Source of the DNA: Siphlonurus alternatus
Taxonomy: Eukaryota > Arthropoda > Insecta > Ephemeroptera > Siphlonuridae
Assembly (NCBI GenBank): GCA_949825025.1
Contig: OX463778.1
Span: 33,744,616-33,808,615, forward strand
DNA length: 64,000 nucleotides
Direction: 5' to 3'
Part shown: piece after piece, positions 31,138 to 64,000 of the stretch
Layout of the letters: each line of letters opens with the position of its first letter
Position numbering within the stretch: the stretch's first letter is position 1
The notes under the pieces: generated by a model
Told to the model about the DNA's origin: nothing
Seen by the model: only the letters and a program-made list of their open reading frames with translations
Database searches by the model: none
Translations under genes and position numbers: made by a program

Positions 31138-34100
31138 ATACATGTACCTTGCAAGTGAGAGTTTCATTAATCAACTTTAAGAACTCTTTCTTGCTTTAAA
31201 GGAATTCTTTTAAACTGGTACTACAATACAGTGCTATCAATTTACATTCTCAATTGTGCCAATAAAACATAATGTTTTATAATATAGCTATACATGTATA
31301 CGTAGTGTGTTGCATGACTTTCAAATTCTATTCACATTATAATCATATTAATAACATAAAATACAATTTTTATTCTAATTATCATGGATTTAACTAAACT
31401 ATGATAATCAAGATAATTGTTACCATAACTAACATAGTAACTATAAGGTTATATTTTGTATGAATTTTAAACTGAATATAAATTATAATATATATTATTT
31501 ACAAATAAATTTTAATATTTTTTTCCCCATTCTAGCCACCCAATATATTTCTGCAGTATTACACCTAAAATTTAAAATTACTATGGATATAGGGGTCTCA
31601 TTTTCATAGGAGGGGGGGGGGGATTTAATGTAGCATAAATCTACAATAATGCTCATTCTTTCATATATGAAAAAAAAAAAAAATGAATTCAAAACTCCTT
31701 TTATTACTGTACACTTCTCTACCTTGGAAAATTTTCTCTATGAGAGCCGCCAGTCAACAGTGCATTCTATTGCTTGGCTTAGCTGTGCCACCAAAATGGT
31801 AATGTCACAACGTACGTTTTTATTGGCTTATGGCATCCTAAAATGGGACATTTAGCTTGGCATCCATTGTACCTTAATTGTTAAGTTTTGCTTCATTAAT
31901 TATCTTTTTGAGTGAGATGCAAGATAAAATTTATCCTCTGGTAATTAATGTATCTGGTTGAATTAATAGAAGAAGTCAAACTAATATGTAACTTTATCAT
32001 ATACTCAAAATAATACACATTTTCTTTTTTTTTTTTTAAAAAAAAAAGAAAGAAAAAGAAAGAAAGAAAGAAAAAGAAAAAAAGATACGGTCTGTACTAT
32101 TGCTATTTATATATTTAAAAACTCATTAATTTATAACACTTTTATTCATTGAAGGCAATGTTACAAATTATGATAGAATTATTTCTTTAAGGTTTTTAAG
32201 AATACATCATACATATTTTTTTTTTTCAAACAATGGAATAAAAACACCAATTTTTAAAAAGGTAATATGAAATTAAAATTACAGGTAAAAGAAAAAACAA
32301 ATTCAATCAGAATAGGACTCAGACACAATTAGAGCAATTTAAACTTAAAACGATAAAAATAGGCATTTTTTTGTGCCACACAGAAAATTTGCAATTCTTA
32401 AAATAATTGCTGCAGGGTATATTATCTTGATAAGAATGATTTAGTTCACAAACATTTTGCATTTTCTTTTTCTTACTATAGTAATGAAGTTCAAAGTTCA
32501 CTCAAAGAAGTTGAAAATATATTTTAGTGTACTGCAGCAAAAATAGAGGAGTTTTGCAATCTTACTCTAGCGTGTAAAATGTGCTCTTATGGAAAAAATA
32601 GGGATAATTTTATTTTTCACAACAAAACACTCAAGCAACCAAATATTTATTATTGTATATTTAAAAAAAAAAAGTTTTTTTTCTTTTTAAATTACTGAAG
32701 ACTAGATTATGTTGTGTTGAATAAGTGTCAAATTAGGCCTTGGCATTTTTTATTGTTTATATAGTTTTATACAAAATCTTGTTTCTTTTTTTTTTCTTGA
32801 TCTAGCAATGGTATATTAATTATTTTACGTTAACTGTGAGCTTAATATTCAGGGCTCAGAGCCAACCACATTTTACACACAAAAATCTAGGTATAATCTA
32901 TCTAGCAATATTTTTATTTTATTTAATAAGTCTCCCTCAACATCAAATTTAACAAACAAATAATAAAAAAAGCCAATATTTTGTGGCTATATATATTATG
33001 TAATATATTACAACTTTGAATACGCTGAGAGACTCATAATTTGAAACACTTTATCTGTTATTATAAAAAAAATCTGAATTTTGTTTTGCATGAACATCTC
33101 AACCTGTGAAAGTATAGTCATCACATCGAACCCATCATATACAGTAGTCTTAGCATAAAAATGATGACAAGAAGAAAAATAAAACAGTTGTGATATAGCA
33201 TGTGTTTTTGGTACTTTTAACGCAGAGTACCAAAATGTGAGCAAGACATTTTTTTTTATCCATTATGCTAATGATAAATTTTAAGTTTACTTGGAACATT
33301 TACAATACATATCATTCACATAAATATGGAAGATGTATTTATTATATAACACATGTTTTTATTATTGATTTAATTTTGCCAAGATTTTTGTCAGACTTCA
33401 TTATTTTTAACAATTTTATTTTTATATTGTCAAATATTATAAAAACATTTAACAATTTATATTGAAGATCTTATATAATAGCATAGCACCCATAACAAAT
33501 GTGCAAAATAAGTTGCACAGAATAGGGTAGTATTTTGTTAGTTATATATAACCAGTATTTGTTTGGTTTTGTTTTAAATCTGGTTCTAAAATTTTCATTG
33601 TGATGTTATCATTTTGTTATGTGCTATTACTATACAAAATGACTGCTATTATTATATATTATTATTTTTTTGGCGATACTATATTTTTTTATATCTTGCA
33701 GGACTGTAAAGTTATTATCTTTTTTAATTCAATTAATATAAGTTGTAAGAGTCACTTTTAAGTGTTGCATAATTATTAATGGTATAAGTGCCAAGGAATG
33801 CAGAAAGCTTTTTATTACTATACACATACAACATTTGCTTTTGTTTGCGTTTTTTTTTATATTTGAATTTTTTGTATTAACAATCTGTATGGAAATATTC
33901 ACTGTTGCCCTTAACAAGAACATCAATAGGCTACATTTAATTTGATAAAAAAGATAATTTTGCTTTTTGATTTAATTTTCTTTACATATGATTAATTAAA
34001 GATTATACGTACAGATAGCGTGCATTTTTTTATTTTATTTATTTTTTTTAAATGAAATACATTCGCATATTGCTTTAAGTTTTTCTTGACACATATTTTA

Positions 34101-35283
34101 GTAGAAAGAACAACAAGCAAGTTATAAAACACATTAAAAAGTGTTGTAAAAGTTTTTTTCTTTATAATATATGTATAAGTATATATTTCTTTATCCACTA
34201 CCCATTGAAGAGACACCATAGATGATTGGAATCGTAACCACTACAATGTTAATTAAATAAGAACAAAAATTGAAATCCTCCCATAATACTTTCAGATCGC
34301 TCAATTACCCACTCACTGCATCATTCATTTGCTTTTGTTATGTTACATTTAATTTTTTTATATAATATAAATCAACTTTAAATACTGTAAATTTTTTGTA
34401 TATATACTGTAAATCGATAATACAGATGTAATATTTTTTAATACAGAATTTAGAGCATTGTATTGTATTACTCTTTTTTTTTCCTTCAGTCATAAGTTGA
34501 TTTTTATTATTAAATTTCAATTATAATTTAACAACAAATATTCAATTAATTAATTAGATAATTTAAAATTTTCACACACATTAATATTATATTTTTTACT
34601 GTTTTTTTTTTTTTTCCCTGTCTAAAATACTACTTTCATAATTTACAGTCTCTCTCTTAATATTTCCTGAGGAAGAGAGAGATCCAGAGATACGTAATAT
34701 TACATCTTAATAATATTTACATCAAATCTTACACAATTACAACATATCATGTACTGCATATGACCTGCTATGCAGTCTTATAATTTGTAATACATAATTT
34801 GGATGAACTGGATTAATATATTAAGAATTTATAATGGGGACATTTAGAAGTCCTTCTTTAAAACTTTACATTTCAATTTTGGTAGTATTAAATAAATTTT
34901 AATGCTTGTCCATTTAAATTGGTTATGATTTTTAATTTTCTTTTATTATTAATTGTCATTTAAATTGTTGTCATCGTCGTTATGTAGTACTATTGCAGTT
35001 TTTAGTAATTCTTTCTTTAATTGTGTTTTTTTTTTTTTTTTGTTTAGAGACAAATGTAGTTGAATTAGTGAGATAAATAGAATGAAATTCATATTTCTGT
35101 TACCTCCAGTAAAAACATTCAATGTTCAACAATTATTCAATATTATTTTTTAACAAAATGTTTTCGTTTGATTGCACAGTAAAACCTCATGGAATGAGAT
35201 GAACAACATTTTAGAAAAAAGGGACTAATTAATTTTAATGACAGAGTCGAGATGAGATTTCACTGTGATTATAAATAATTTTA

Positions 35284-35429
35284 CAGCTTTAGTTTGATTC
35301 GCTAGAGTGATAGTGTAAATCACCCTCCAAAGTGAAATAAATTTAGTGAATATAATTATTTTTGTTGTAGTATCATCATTATAATTATACAATTAAAATT
35401 TCCAATTAATTAAAATTAAACTAAAGCTG
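35284..35429. mobile_element. Possible small MITE with CAGCTTTAGTTT inverted ends
   Basis: The 12-bp ends CAGCTTTAGTTT (35284-35295) and AAACTAAAGCTG (35418-35429) are perfect inverted repeats about 146 bases apart. TTA sits immediately outside each end, as PIF/Harbinger-type insertions leave. The interior is AT-rich and non-coding. The ends are short, so chance is possible. Confidence 0.4.
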
Positions 35430-37323
35430 TTATATAGTGTTTCAACAACATGTTCATGATTTTACTAACATATCTAAATATTTTATATATTGTTAACAAC
35501 ACGATTATAATTATGTCAGAATATTTTTTTTTTAAATATGAATTTTAAATATTTGTATTTTGTGCATTTCATAATTATTATTATTTTTTATTTCAATGTA
35601 ACAAAGGAACTGGCATCCCAACACAAAGGATGCAATTTTCCATTAATATTGTCACCATCAGAGGATGTTCTTAAACTTGAGCCAACTCATTTGTGCTGAA
35701 ACACCAGTTCATGATTTATCATTCCACTATCATAGATGATGTTAATAATAGAAATGAATATTAGCAAATTAAACATGGCCACACTTTTAATAAAAAATTT
35801 AAAATTAAATTCACATATCAACAATTGATATTTTTATCTTACAAGAAAAAACAAACAAACAACAATTTTAATTTTGTTATTTTATCAATATTTCATGGTA
35901 AGATATAAACATCAGTTGCAATGTAGAGTTAAATTTTTGAATGAATAAATAAGTCAGCTTAACATAGAGAAGTAAGTTCTTTCTGATCAGGTTTTAATTT
36001 AACTTTTAATTTGTATGAATGACCGTCTCATTGAAATGCTGTGTGATATATAGTGACTTTGTGACAAATTTATATGGACAGAAATTATAGCAATTTAATT
36101 AAAAATAAATAATTTAAGGTAATTTAAAGCACACAAAACAGAAGAAATTGTTTCAAAAAATACTATTACTGTTATACCAAGAATTTATGTGTATAATATA
36201 TATTTCTTTTATTAAATCTATAATAAATTAATTAAAATAAACACTAATTTTAGCAAAATTTAACCACATTGAAAATTGATTAAATGACAATTTAAAGAAG
36301 TATTAACTTAGTAAGGTTCTGCTAAGATATAGTGTATTATAGCTTTTATTTAAAAAAATAATACTATATTTTTATAAATATAAAATAAATGAAAAGCCAA
36401 GGCCTTCAGTGACAGAATAAATGGGAGAAAAAAAATCACACAAGAAAAGAAACTTGAATTTATATAATTAGTTAAATCAATTTACTTGCTATGTAAGAGA
36501 CTATACAATAAGGACATTTCAACATTTCATATTCCATTTCTTGTATGATTTACCAGATGAAACAAATAATTAAAATATAATTAACATTCTCTCTTAATTT
36601 TTTCATTTATGCAAAAAAAAAAAAAAAGACAAAAAAACATTTGGTCACTCAAACGAACATTGATAATAATATTAATAATTAATCTTAAATATTATACATT
36701 AACTAAGAACTGGTTTCTTGGAAAGTCACCATACCAAACAGCCAAAAAAAATTACCCTTCCCTTTCTTGACACTGCCATTGCCATTTTTTTATTATAATT
36801 ATTTTTTTTTATATAAAAAAAAATCAGTTATATTATTTATGTAGAGCCTACCACCATTTGAAAACAAGATATAGTACACAGTACAATATTTATTAGTTTT
36901 TTTTATTTATTATTATTATATTTCTATATATAAACGGGTCACAAGTCCTATATTATAATATTCACTGCTCTAATTTAAAAAAATCAAATTTCAATACCTT
37001 AACAATAATAATAATGTTATTATATATTTTTTGAAGAAAAAGTATTTAGCAACACATATGGTTGGTGGCTTAATTTATTTATTTTATTATACAGTATATT
37101 ATTTCAATTAATGGTGCAGGCAGTGCAGACTGTAAAATCTAATAATACACTTTTTTTTTTCTTTTTCATTTTAAAAAAAGGGAGAAAATAGGATTTATAT
37201 ATTTTAAAATAATGATCTTTTTTTTTTAATTTTGTGGCCTGCATACGTTATCACAGCAGCAGTAGCATGCACCCTATTGGTTGGCGTGCCAATAAGGTGT
37301 ATACGGCTGCTGCTTTAGAAGAG

Positions 37324-38929
<1,606 letters not shown>

Positions 38930-38970
38930 GTTGGCGCTGGTGGCAGTCGCAGAGACTCTCTCACGCTAGC

Positions 38971-41900
38971 CTGCAAGAGGGGGAGCAAATCAGACACAGA
39001 GCATGCTGCAGCACCGAAAATTCATTCATCAGTCGTTTTGCTTTGATTTTACAAAATAAATTAATTTCATAAAGTAGTGTAAAATACATTACAATATTTG
39101 CATTTTATTTAAGAAAAAAAAAATTTCCCAACCAGTTTGAAATAAAAGATGAATGAATTTTGTACGTCACTGCATTAAATTTAAAAATATTTTTGGAATA
39201 GGAGAAAAAAAAAGAAAAAAAAAAAAGACGAAGTTCACAAAATGAACGGATTAATACATTAACTAAGGAGACATGCAGTAATTTTATAAATTATTCAATG
39301 GTGAATTAGTATCATAAATAACAATCACATTCAAAACAACAACACAATTAAATCTTATCTTAGATAAAAACTAAAATTAAAAAAAAAAAAAAATAGAATA
39401 CAAAACGGTCACAATTACATAATAAGTTACAATTGTATACTGTATACTCACTCCTTTAATTTATTTTGCATCTTTTCAACACACGTCAATAAAAAATAAA
39501 TAATAAGACTTAATAATAGTAATAATATAATGTTATTGGGTAAAATAATGTTATCACTTTGATACTTTTTTTTTGTTCATTTAATATTATAATTTTTAAA
39601 ATCACAAACATTCTAATCTCAAATAATTTTGAGATCCAGGTCAAAGAGGGGGTAGAGAGAGAAAAGTCCTAATGACTATTAAAGGAGGATGTCAATCATT
39701 TTTGTCCATTCATTTTTATAATATTATGTATCTGTTTTTCTTGTAAGCTGTCGAAGAGAAGAAAAAAGTTTGAGTTTTGACCGTAGTAGATAAGAATAAT
39801 TGAAGAATCATAGAACTATATATAAAGTAACCATCATCACACATACAGCAACTAGAATGCACAATATAAAATAACACAAGGAATGGTATATATGTAAGTT
39901 ATAATAATTAATGTACAAAGCCAGAGGCATTTTTTTTCCCCTCTCTTTTATAATATTTTTACATTTGCGCCATAAATATATTTCAATGCAAGCCATTTGT
40001 TTTATTAAAGTATGTATATATTTTTATATTATATTTTAAATTATTATTTTATAAATAAATCTACAATAAAATAAAACATATGGCATCAGCTTAATATTTT
40101 TTTAAACATTATAATCTTAAAATTAATTAAATACAAACTAATATTAAAAAAATCTGCAAAACAACATTAAAATTATTAAATAAATAGTTAAATATTAAAA
40201 ATTGGTATTACTTGAGATAAAAACAACCATATTACATGCAGATTAATTTAATATCATTTGTATAATTATATTTATTGTAACATTTATTAATAACATCATC
40301 AACTGAATATAGTCACTATTAACAGTAGCGACATTTAGATTTCTTTTTTTTTTTTTACATTATGTGCAAGAGAAGTACAAAAATATAAAAGTGCAAGAGC
40401 GACATGAGGAATGTATGAGCCAAGACAGACAGGGGATTCTAAGGTTAATTAGGATGAGGATAATTTTACTGGGAAAAAGCTTGGGACCTCAGGAAAATAA
40501 GCAAGACATTGGTTGAATCTACACAGCTTTTTACTGAAAGGAGAAAGAAAAGAAAAGAAAGGAAAGAAAAAAGTAAGGGTCTCTTAACAAATATTAAAAA
40601 ATTACTAAGCACTATAGGCTTTGTTAATAGCACAAATATATCAGTTCTTAATTAACACCTCTTCAAAAATAACATAAAATTAAATGTGCCCATTAAATTG
40701 TAAAATTAACTATATATGAGATTTTTTTTTTCTTTTTTCTTTTTTGTGCAAAGAATAAAGTTAAAAAAGAAAATGCAATATTTGATATGTTCAGAAAAGC
40801 TGCTTTGAAGCTTTGAAGTCTTTAATGAGAGTTAGCATAGGAAGTTGTTGTATATTATGTTTTAGTAAGCATTTCTATTGTGACCACAGAAATTCTTAAG
40901 TAAAGGTATTCAGAAGGAGAAAATGCCAATTTTCAAAGTCAGTATTTATAGCTATATTCTAGATATATTATATTTGTGCAAATGCATTACACTATGTATT
41001 TTCTCATGCATGCAAAGATTTTTATTATTTCAAGATATTTATAAATTATTTAAAACAATAAGTTATAAATATCTGATGAGTTGTGCTTGGATTTTTTTTA
41101 AGGCATTTGGAAAGAGGAGTATAGCAAGATGGTCACTTTACTACTTACATGGATATTAAAACATCTGTATTATAGATAGGAGTATTTGAGATGGGATAAT
41201 ACCCTTTTTTTTTTTAAATAAACACATAAAATTATAATCATTACATTAAATTTTAATGTAATTTCCAAAAAGATTTTTATTTTTATATTTATTTAAATTT
41301 GGAATGTTATTTTTTTTATTTGTGCCTATATTTTTTTCAGTTGTGCTATTATTGATTACAATTATATTATAGAGTTTAAGCTTTATAATAAATTAGCGGT
41401 AGTAACTGCTCTATAGCAGTCTGTACATTTTAGAGTCCCCGCAAATAAAATGTTTCGAGTTCTTTTCCACAACACAAAAAAGACGTCCATGAGAAACTCT
41501 CACACACTTTCAACATGACATGTATATTATTTTAAGCTTATGAAGATTTGTAACACTTAACCATGGACGAAAAGCAAATTAATATTTAATATACTTATTA
41601 CCATTAATAATTATTATTAATATTACTGTTAATATTTTTAAATATTCTCCAACACATCATATCAAAATGATTTATACATTAATGTACTTGAAAAACATTG
41701 ATAAAATAACTATTAAAACGTCTATTTTTTTTTAATTTTAAATATTGATAATTTGGCTAAATAATGAATGATATATTACAATTAATGCAGTAACAATTGA
41801 CTTCTTAATATTCACAACAAATTAAAATAGGGTTAATAAAAATTAAAAATCCCGCCCAAAACTTTCAAATTTAAATTTCCGAAGGATATGTTTCGGGAAG

Positions 41901-42594
41901 TATTCTTGTTTTTTTATAAATAATTTATCTACAACGGTCATATATATTTTTTTTTAATTCTTGAGAGCATTATTTGATAATTAAAAATAAAATGCAATTG
42001 ATATAAATATATTAACCTCGAAGTGAAGAAACAAAAACTAATTAACAGTTACAAGAAGATTGTTCTCTCTAATAATGGGGAGATATAATTAAGCTGCAAT
42101 CCTAATACTACATTAAGTATAACTGTCATCACTGTAGTAAAAATTGGTGTGCTCTTTCTGTATAATGTGCCACCCTTCATTTTTAAATGATTTTTATCTG
42201 TTAACATTATGTTAAATTATCCAGAATTGATAGGGAATAATCGATGACTAGAAACTCTGTATACTTTTTGCTATTTTAAGAGCAAATATTTCCACTTATA
42301 AATGCATCAGAGTAACTTTTTGTTTAAACATTCTTTTGATCAATGCCCTTTGATAGTATTTTAAATAAGATGATCCGGTATTGTAACTGTGTTATATAAT
42401 TATTTATAATAATATTAATATTATATTTTTGTTCCCCATCAACGTGAAAAGGGAAAGCAGCGATACAGCTATATAATATTGTTGCGATTGCTTGCATATT
42501 TATGCTGGCAGATGTACAAAGGCAGGCTATATAGCTGCTGCATGGGCATGGGAGATCGCCAGGAAGTCGAGAGTCTGTGTGGCTATTTTGACAC
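38971..42594. other. Spacer between the two NCS genes
   Basis: About 3.6 kb of AT-rich sequence with long A/T runs. I find no coding exon. It should contain the 3' UTR of the upstream NCS gene and possibly the neurocalcin promoter, but no GC-rich island marks one. Confidence 0.6.
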
Positions 42595-62997
<20,403 letters not shown>

Positions 62998-63009
62998 GAC
63001 GACAGCCGG

Positions 63010-64000
63010 CTGAAACATTACAATCTCTCGTCAGTCACTGTCACGTGTAAAAAACAGACATGTTTAGGTTACATGTTGTCAAATTCATAACAATGGACCA
63101 CCTGCATGACACTTTTTTGCATTTTTTATTGCAGATTTGGGAAAAGGAATTGTTAATTTTTTCAGATTTTTCTTTTATCTTTAAAAAAAAAATGCTGAGG
63201 TGCTCTATGCGTACATACAATAAAACATCATGCAATCATTGTCTGGTTTAGCATAACCTGAAAAATTATTAGTTGAATTTGTCAAACAAAAGTCACACAC
63301 GATAAAACAATTTGAAATCCATCCGACACAACGAAATTTGAAAACCTAAATCCTGAAACCGTATATAGAAAACAAAATATAATTATTGTTCGTATAATAA
63401 ACCCTGCTCGGTGAACACTTTCTACACCAAATCGACCTTATATCCATGTGCATAAGGTCGATTGGGTGCAGAAAGTGTACACCGAGCAGGGTTTACGAAC
63501 AGGCCTATTATTATTGTTGTTGTTTGAACAGCATTTGAACATTGTCGTCATAAGCTGAAACTCTCTCTTATATACAGGCTTAACGATTTAGAATAAATAG
63601 ACGCCATGATACAACATTAGTCCAATTATATATAAGAATTTCGTGGAAAATATTGGATTTACATTTTTATGTTGTTAGTAAAATGCCTGAAGGAAAAATA
63701 TCAATATTTTATATACTTTCATCATTTTTAATATTCAAAGAACGGTTCCCTACGCTAAATGTGGCGTAACCATCAATTTAGAATATTAAATCAAGACAAC
63801 TGGAGACTAAGCTTTGTTTTTATTTTTTTATACTAAACAGCTCCGTAGGGAGATGGCATGTATTAAAAAATATCAAAACACAAAAATTCAAACACAATTC
63901 TCTAAGGAATTTATAAAAGAATTTTGTTGTTAAAGCTTAACGAGAAAACAATAACATAAAACAAGCAGCATTGAATTGAGAGTTCAAATTGATGAAAATC
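63010..64000. other. Sequence upstream of the CG7646-like coding exon 1
   Basis: About 1 kb, AT-rich, containing the long hairpin at 63398-63495. It is probably still intron behind a non-coding first exon. No coding match is seen. Confidence 0.6.
63398..63495. repeat. 98-bp near-perfect hairpin, 44-bp arms
   Basis: Arm 1 63398-63441 (starts TAAACCCTGCTCGGTG) and arm 2 63452-63495 (ends CACCGAGCAGGGTTTA) pair at 41 of 44 positions around the 10-base loop ATCCATGTGC. GTTCG occurs just outside on both sides in inverted orientation (five extra bases TATAA on the left), so the inverted repeat may extend. It may be a tiny foldback transposon, a structured RNA precursor or a recent inverted duplication. 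Confidence 0.88.

Larger units (their letters stand above)
29674..37323. other. AT-rich, gene-poor spacer between the zinc-finger gene and neurocalcin
   Basis: About 7.6 kb. Apart from the MITE at 29891-30208, a diverged palindrome at 30917-31137 and a small element at 35284-35429, I see only AT-rich sequence with long T and A runs and a G run near 31611. Reading frames are short, biased to Ile/Phe/Asn/Lys, and unconvincing. The part nearest 37323 is the neurocalcin 3' UTR. TTTATT (AATAAA on the minus strand) occurs at 37074-37079, about 250 bases after the stop. Confidence 0.7.

Noticed and set aside
35630..35715. Weak inverted repeat with AACTGG ends
   Set aside because: Only about 14 of 20 positions pair and there is no flanking duplication.

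Overview
This window is animal nuclear DNA, most likely from an arthropod. It is strongly AT-rich, its genes are split by many GT-AG introns, it carries no bacterial-type operons, and it holds small foldback transposons. The encoded proteins read closest to Drosophila LanA, Neurocalcin and CG7646. That placement rests on remembered family sequences, not on a search, so the species is not identified.

Region 1 (1-27404, minus strand) is most of a laminin alpha gene of the LanA / vertebrate alpha-3/alpha-5 type. I can join 41 coding exons without a stop or frame break, giving 2941 codons. They run from the signal peptide and LN domain through LE arms, an L4b-like domain, more LE repeats, an L4a domain, a third LE stretch, the coiled coil, LG1 and part of LG2. 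The rest of the LG domains lies beyond base 1. Intron 14 (11638-16521) is filled by a 4.6 kb block of nested repeats. Intron 2 (23623-26553) holds a foldback MITE and a GC-rich island.

Region 2 (27405-29673) has a roughly 1.15 kb divergent spacer and then, on the plus strand, a C2H2 zinc-finger gene whose 364-codon coding region has no intron.

Region 3 (29674-37323) is very AT-rich and gene-poor. It holds a second copy of the MITE seen in the laminin intron and two other inverted-repeat elements.

Region 4 (37324-64000, minus strand) holds two tandem neuronal calcium sensor genes. The first is neurocalcin (3 coding exons, 190 aa). The second, 3.6 kb upstream, is a CG7646-like NCS gene (4 coding exons, 186 aa) spread over 20.4 kb. 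Its large introns contain several GC-rich islands, a TTAA-flanked foldback MITE, a long (AG)n tract and many perfect TGACGTCA octamers.

The laminin product is an extracellular basement-membrane subunit, whereas the two NCS products are myristoylated cytosolic/membrane calcium sensors. Nothing in the sequence links them functionally. The most interesting material is non-coding: two related foldback MITEs, other large palindromes, the nested repeat block, the excess of TGACGTCA sites, and a 19-bp element shared by two GC-rich islands in the NCS locus.
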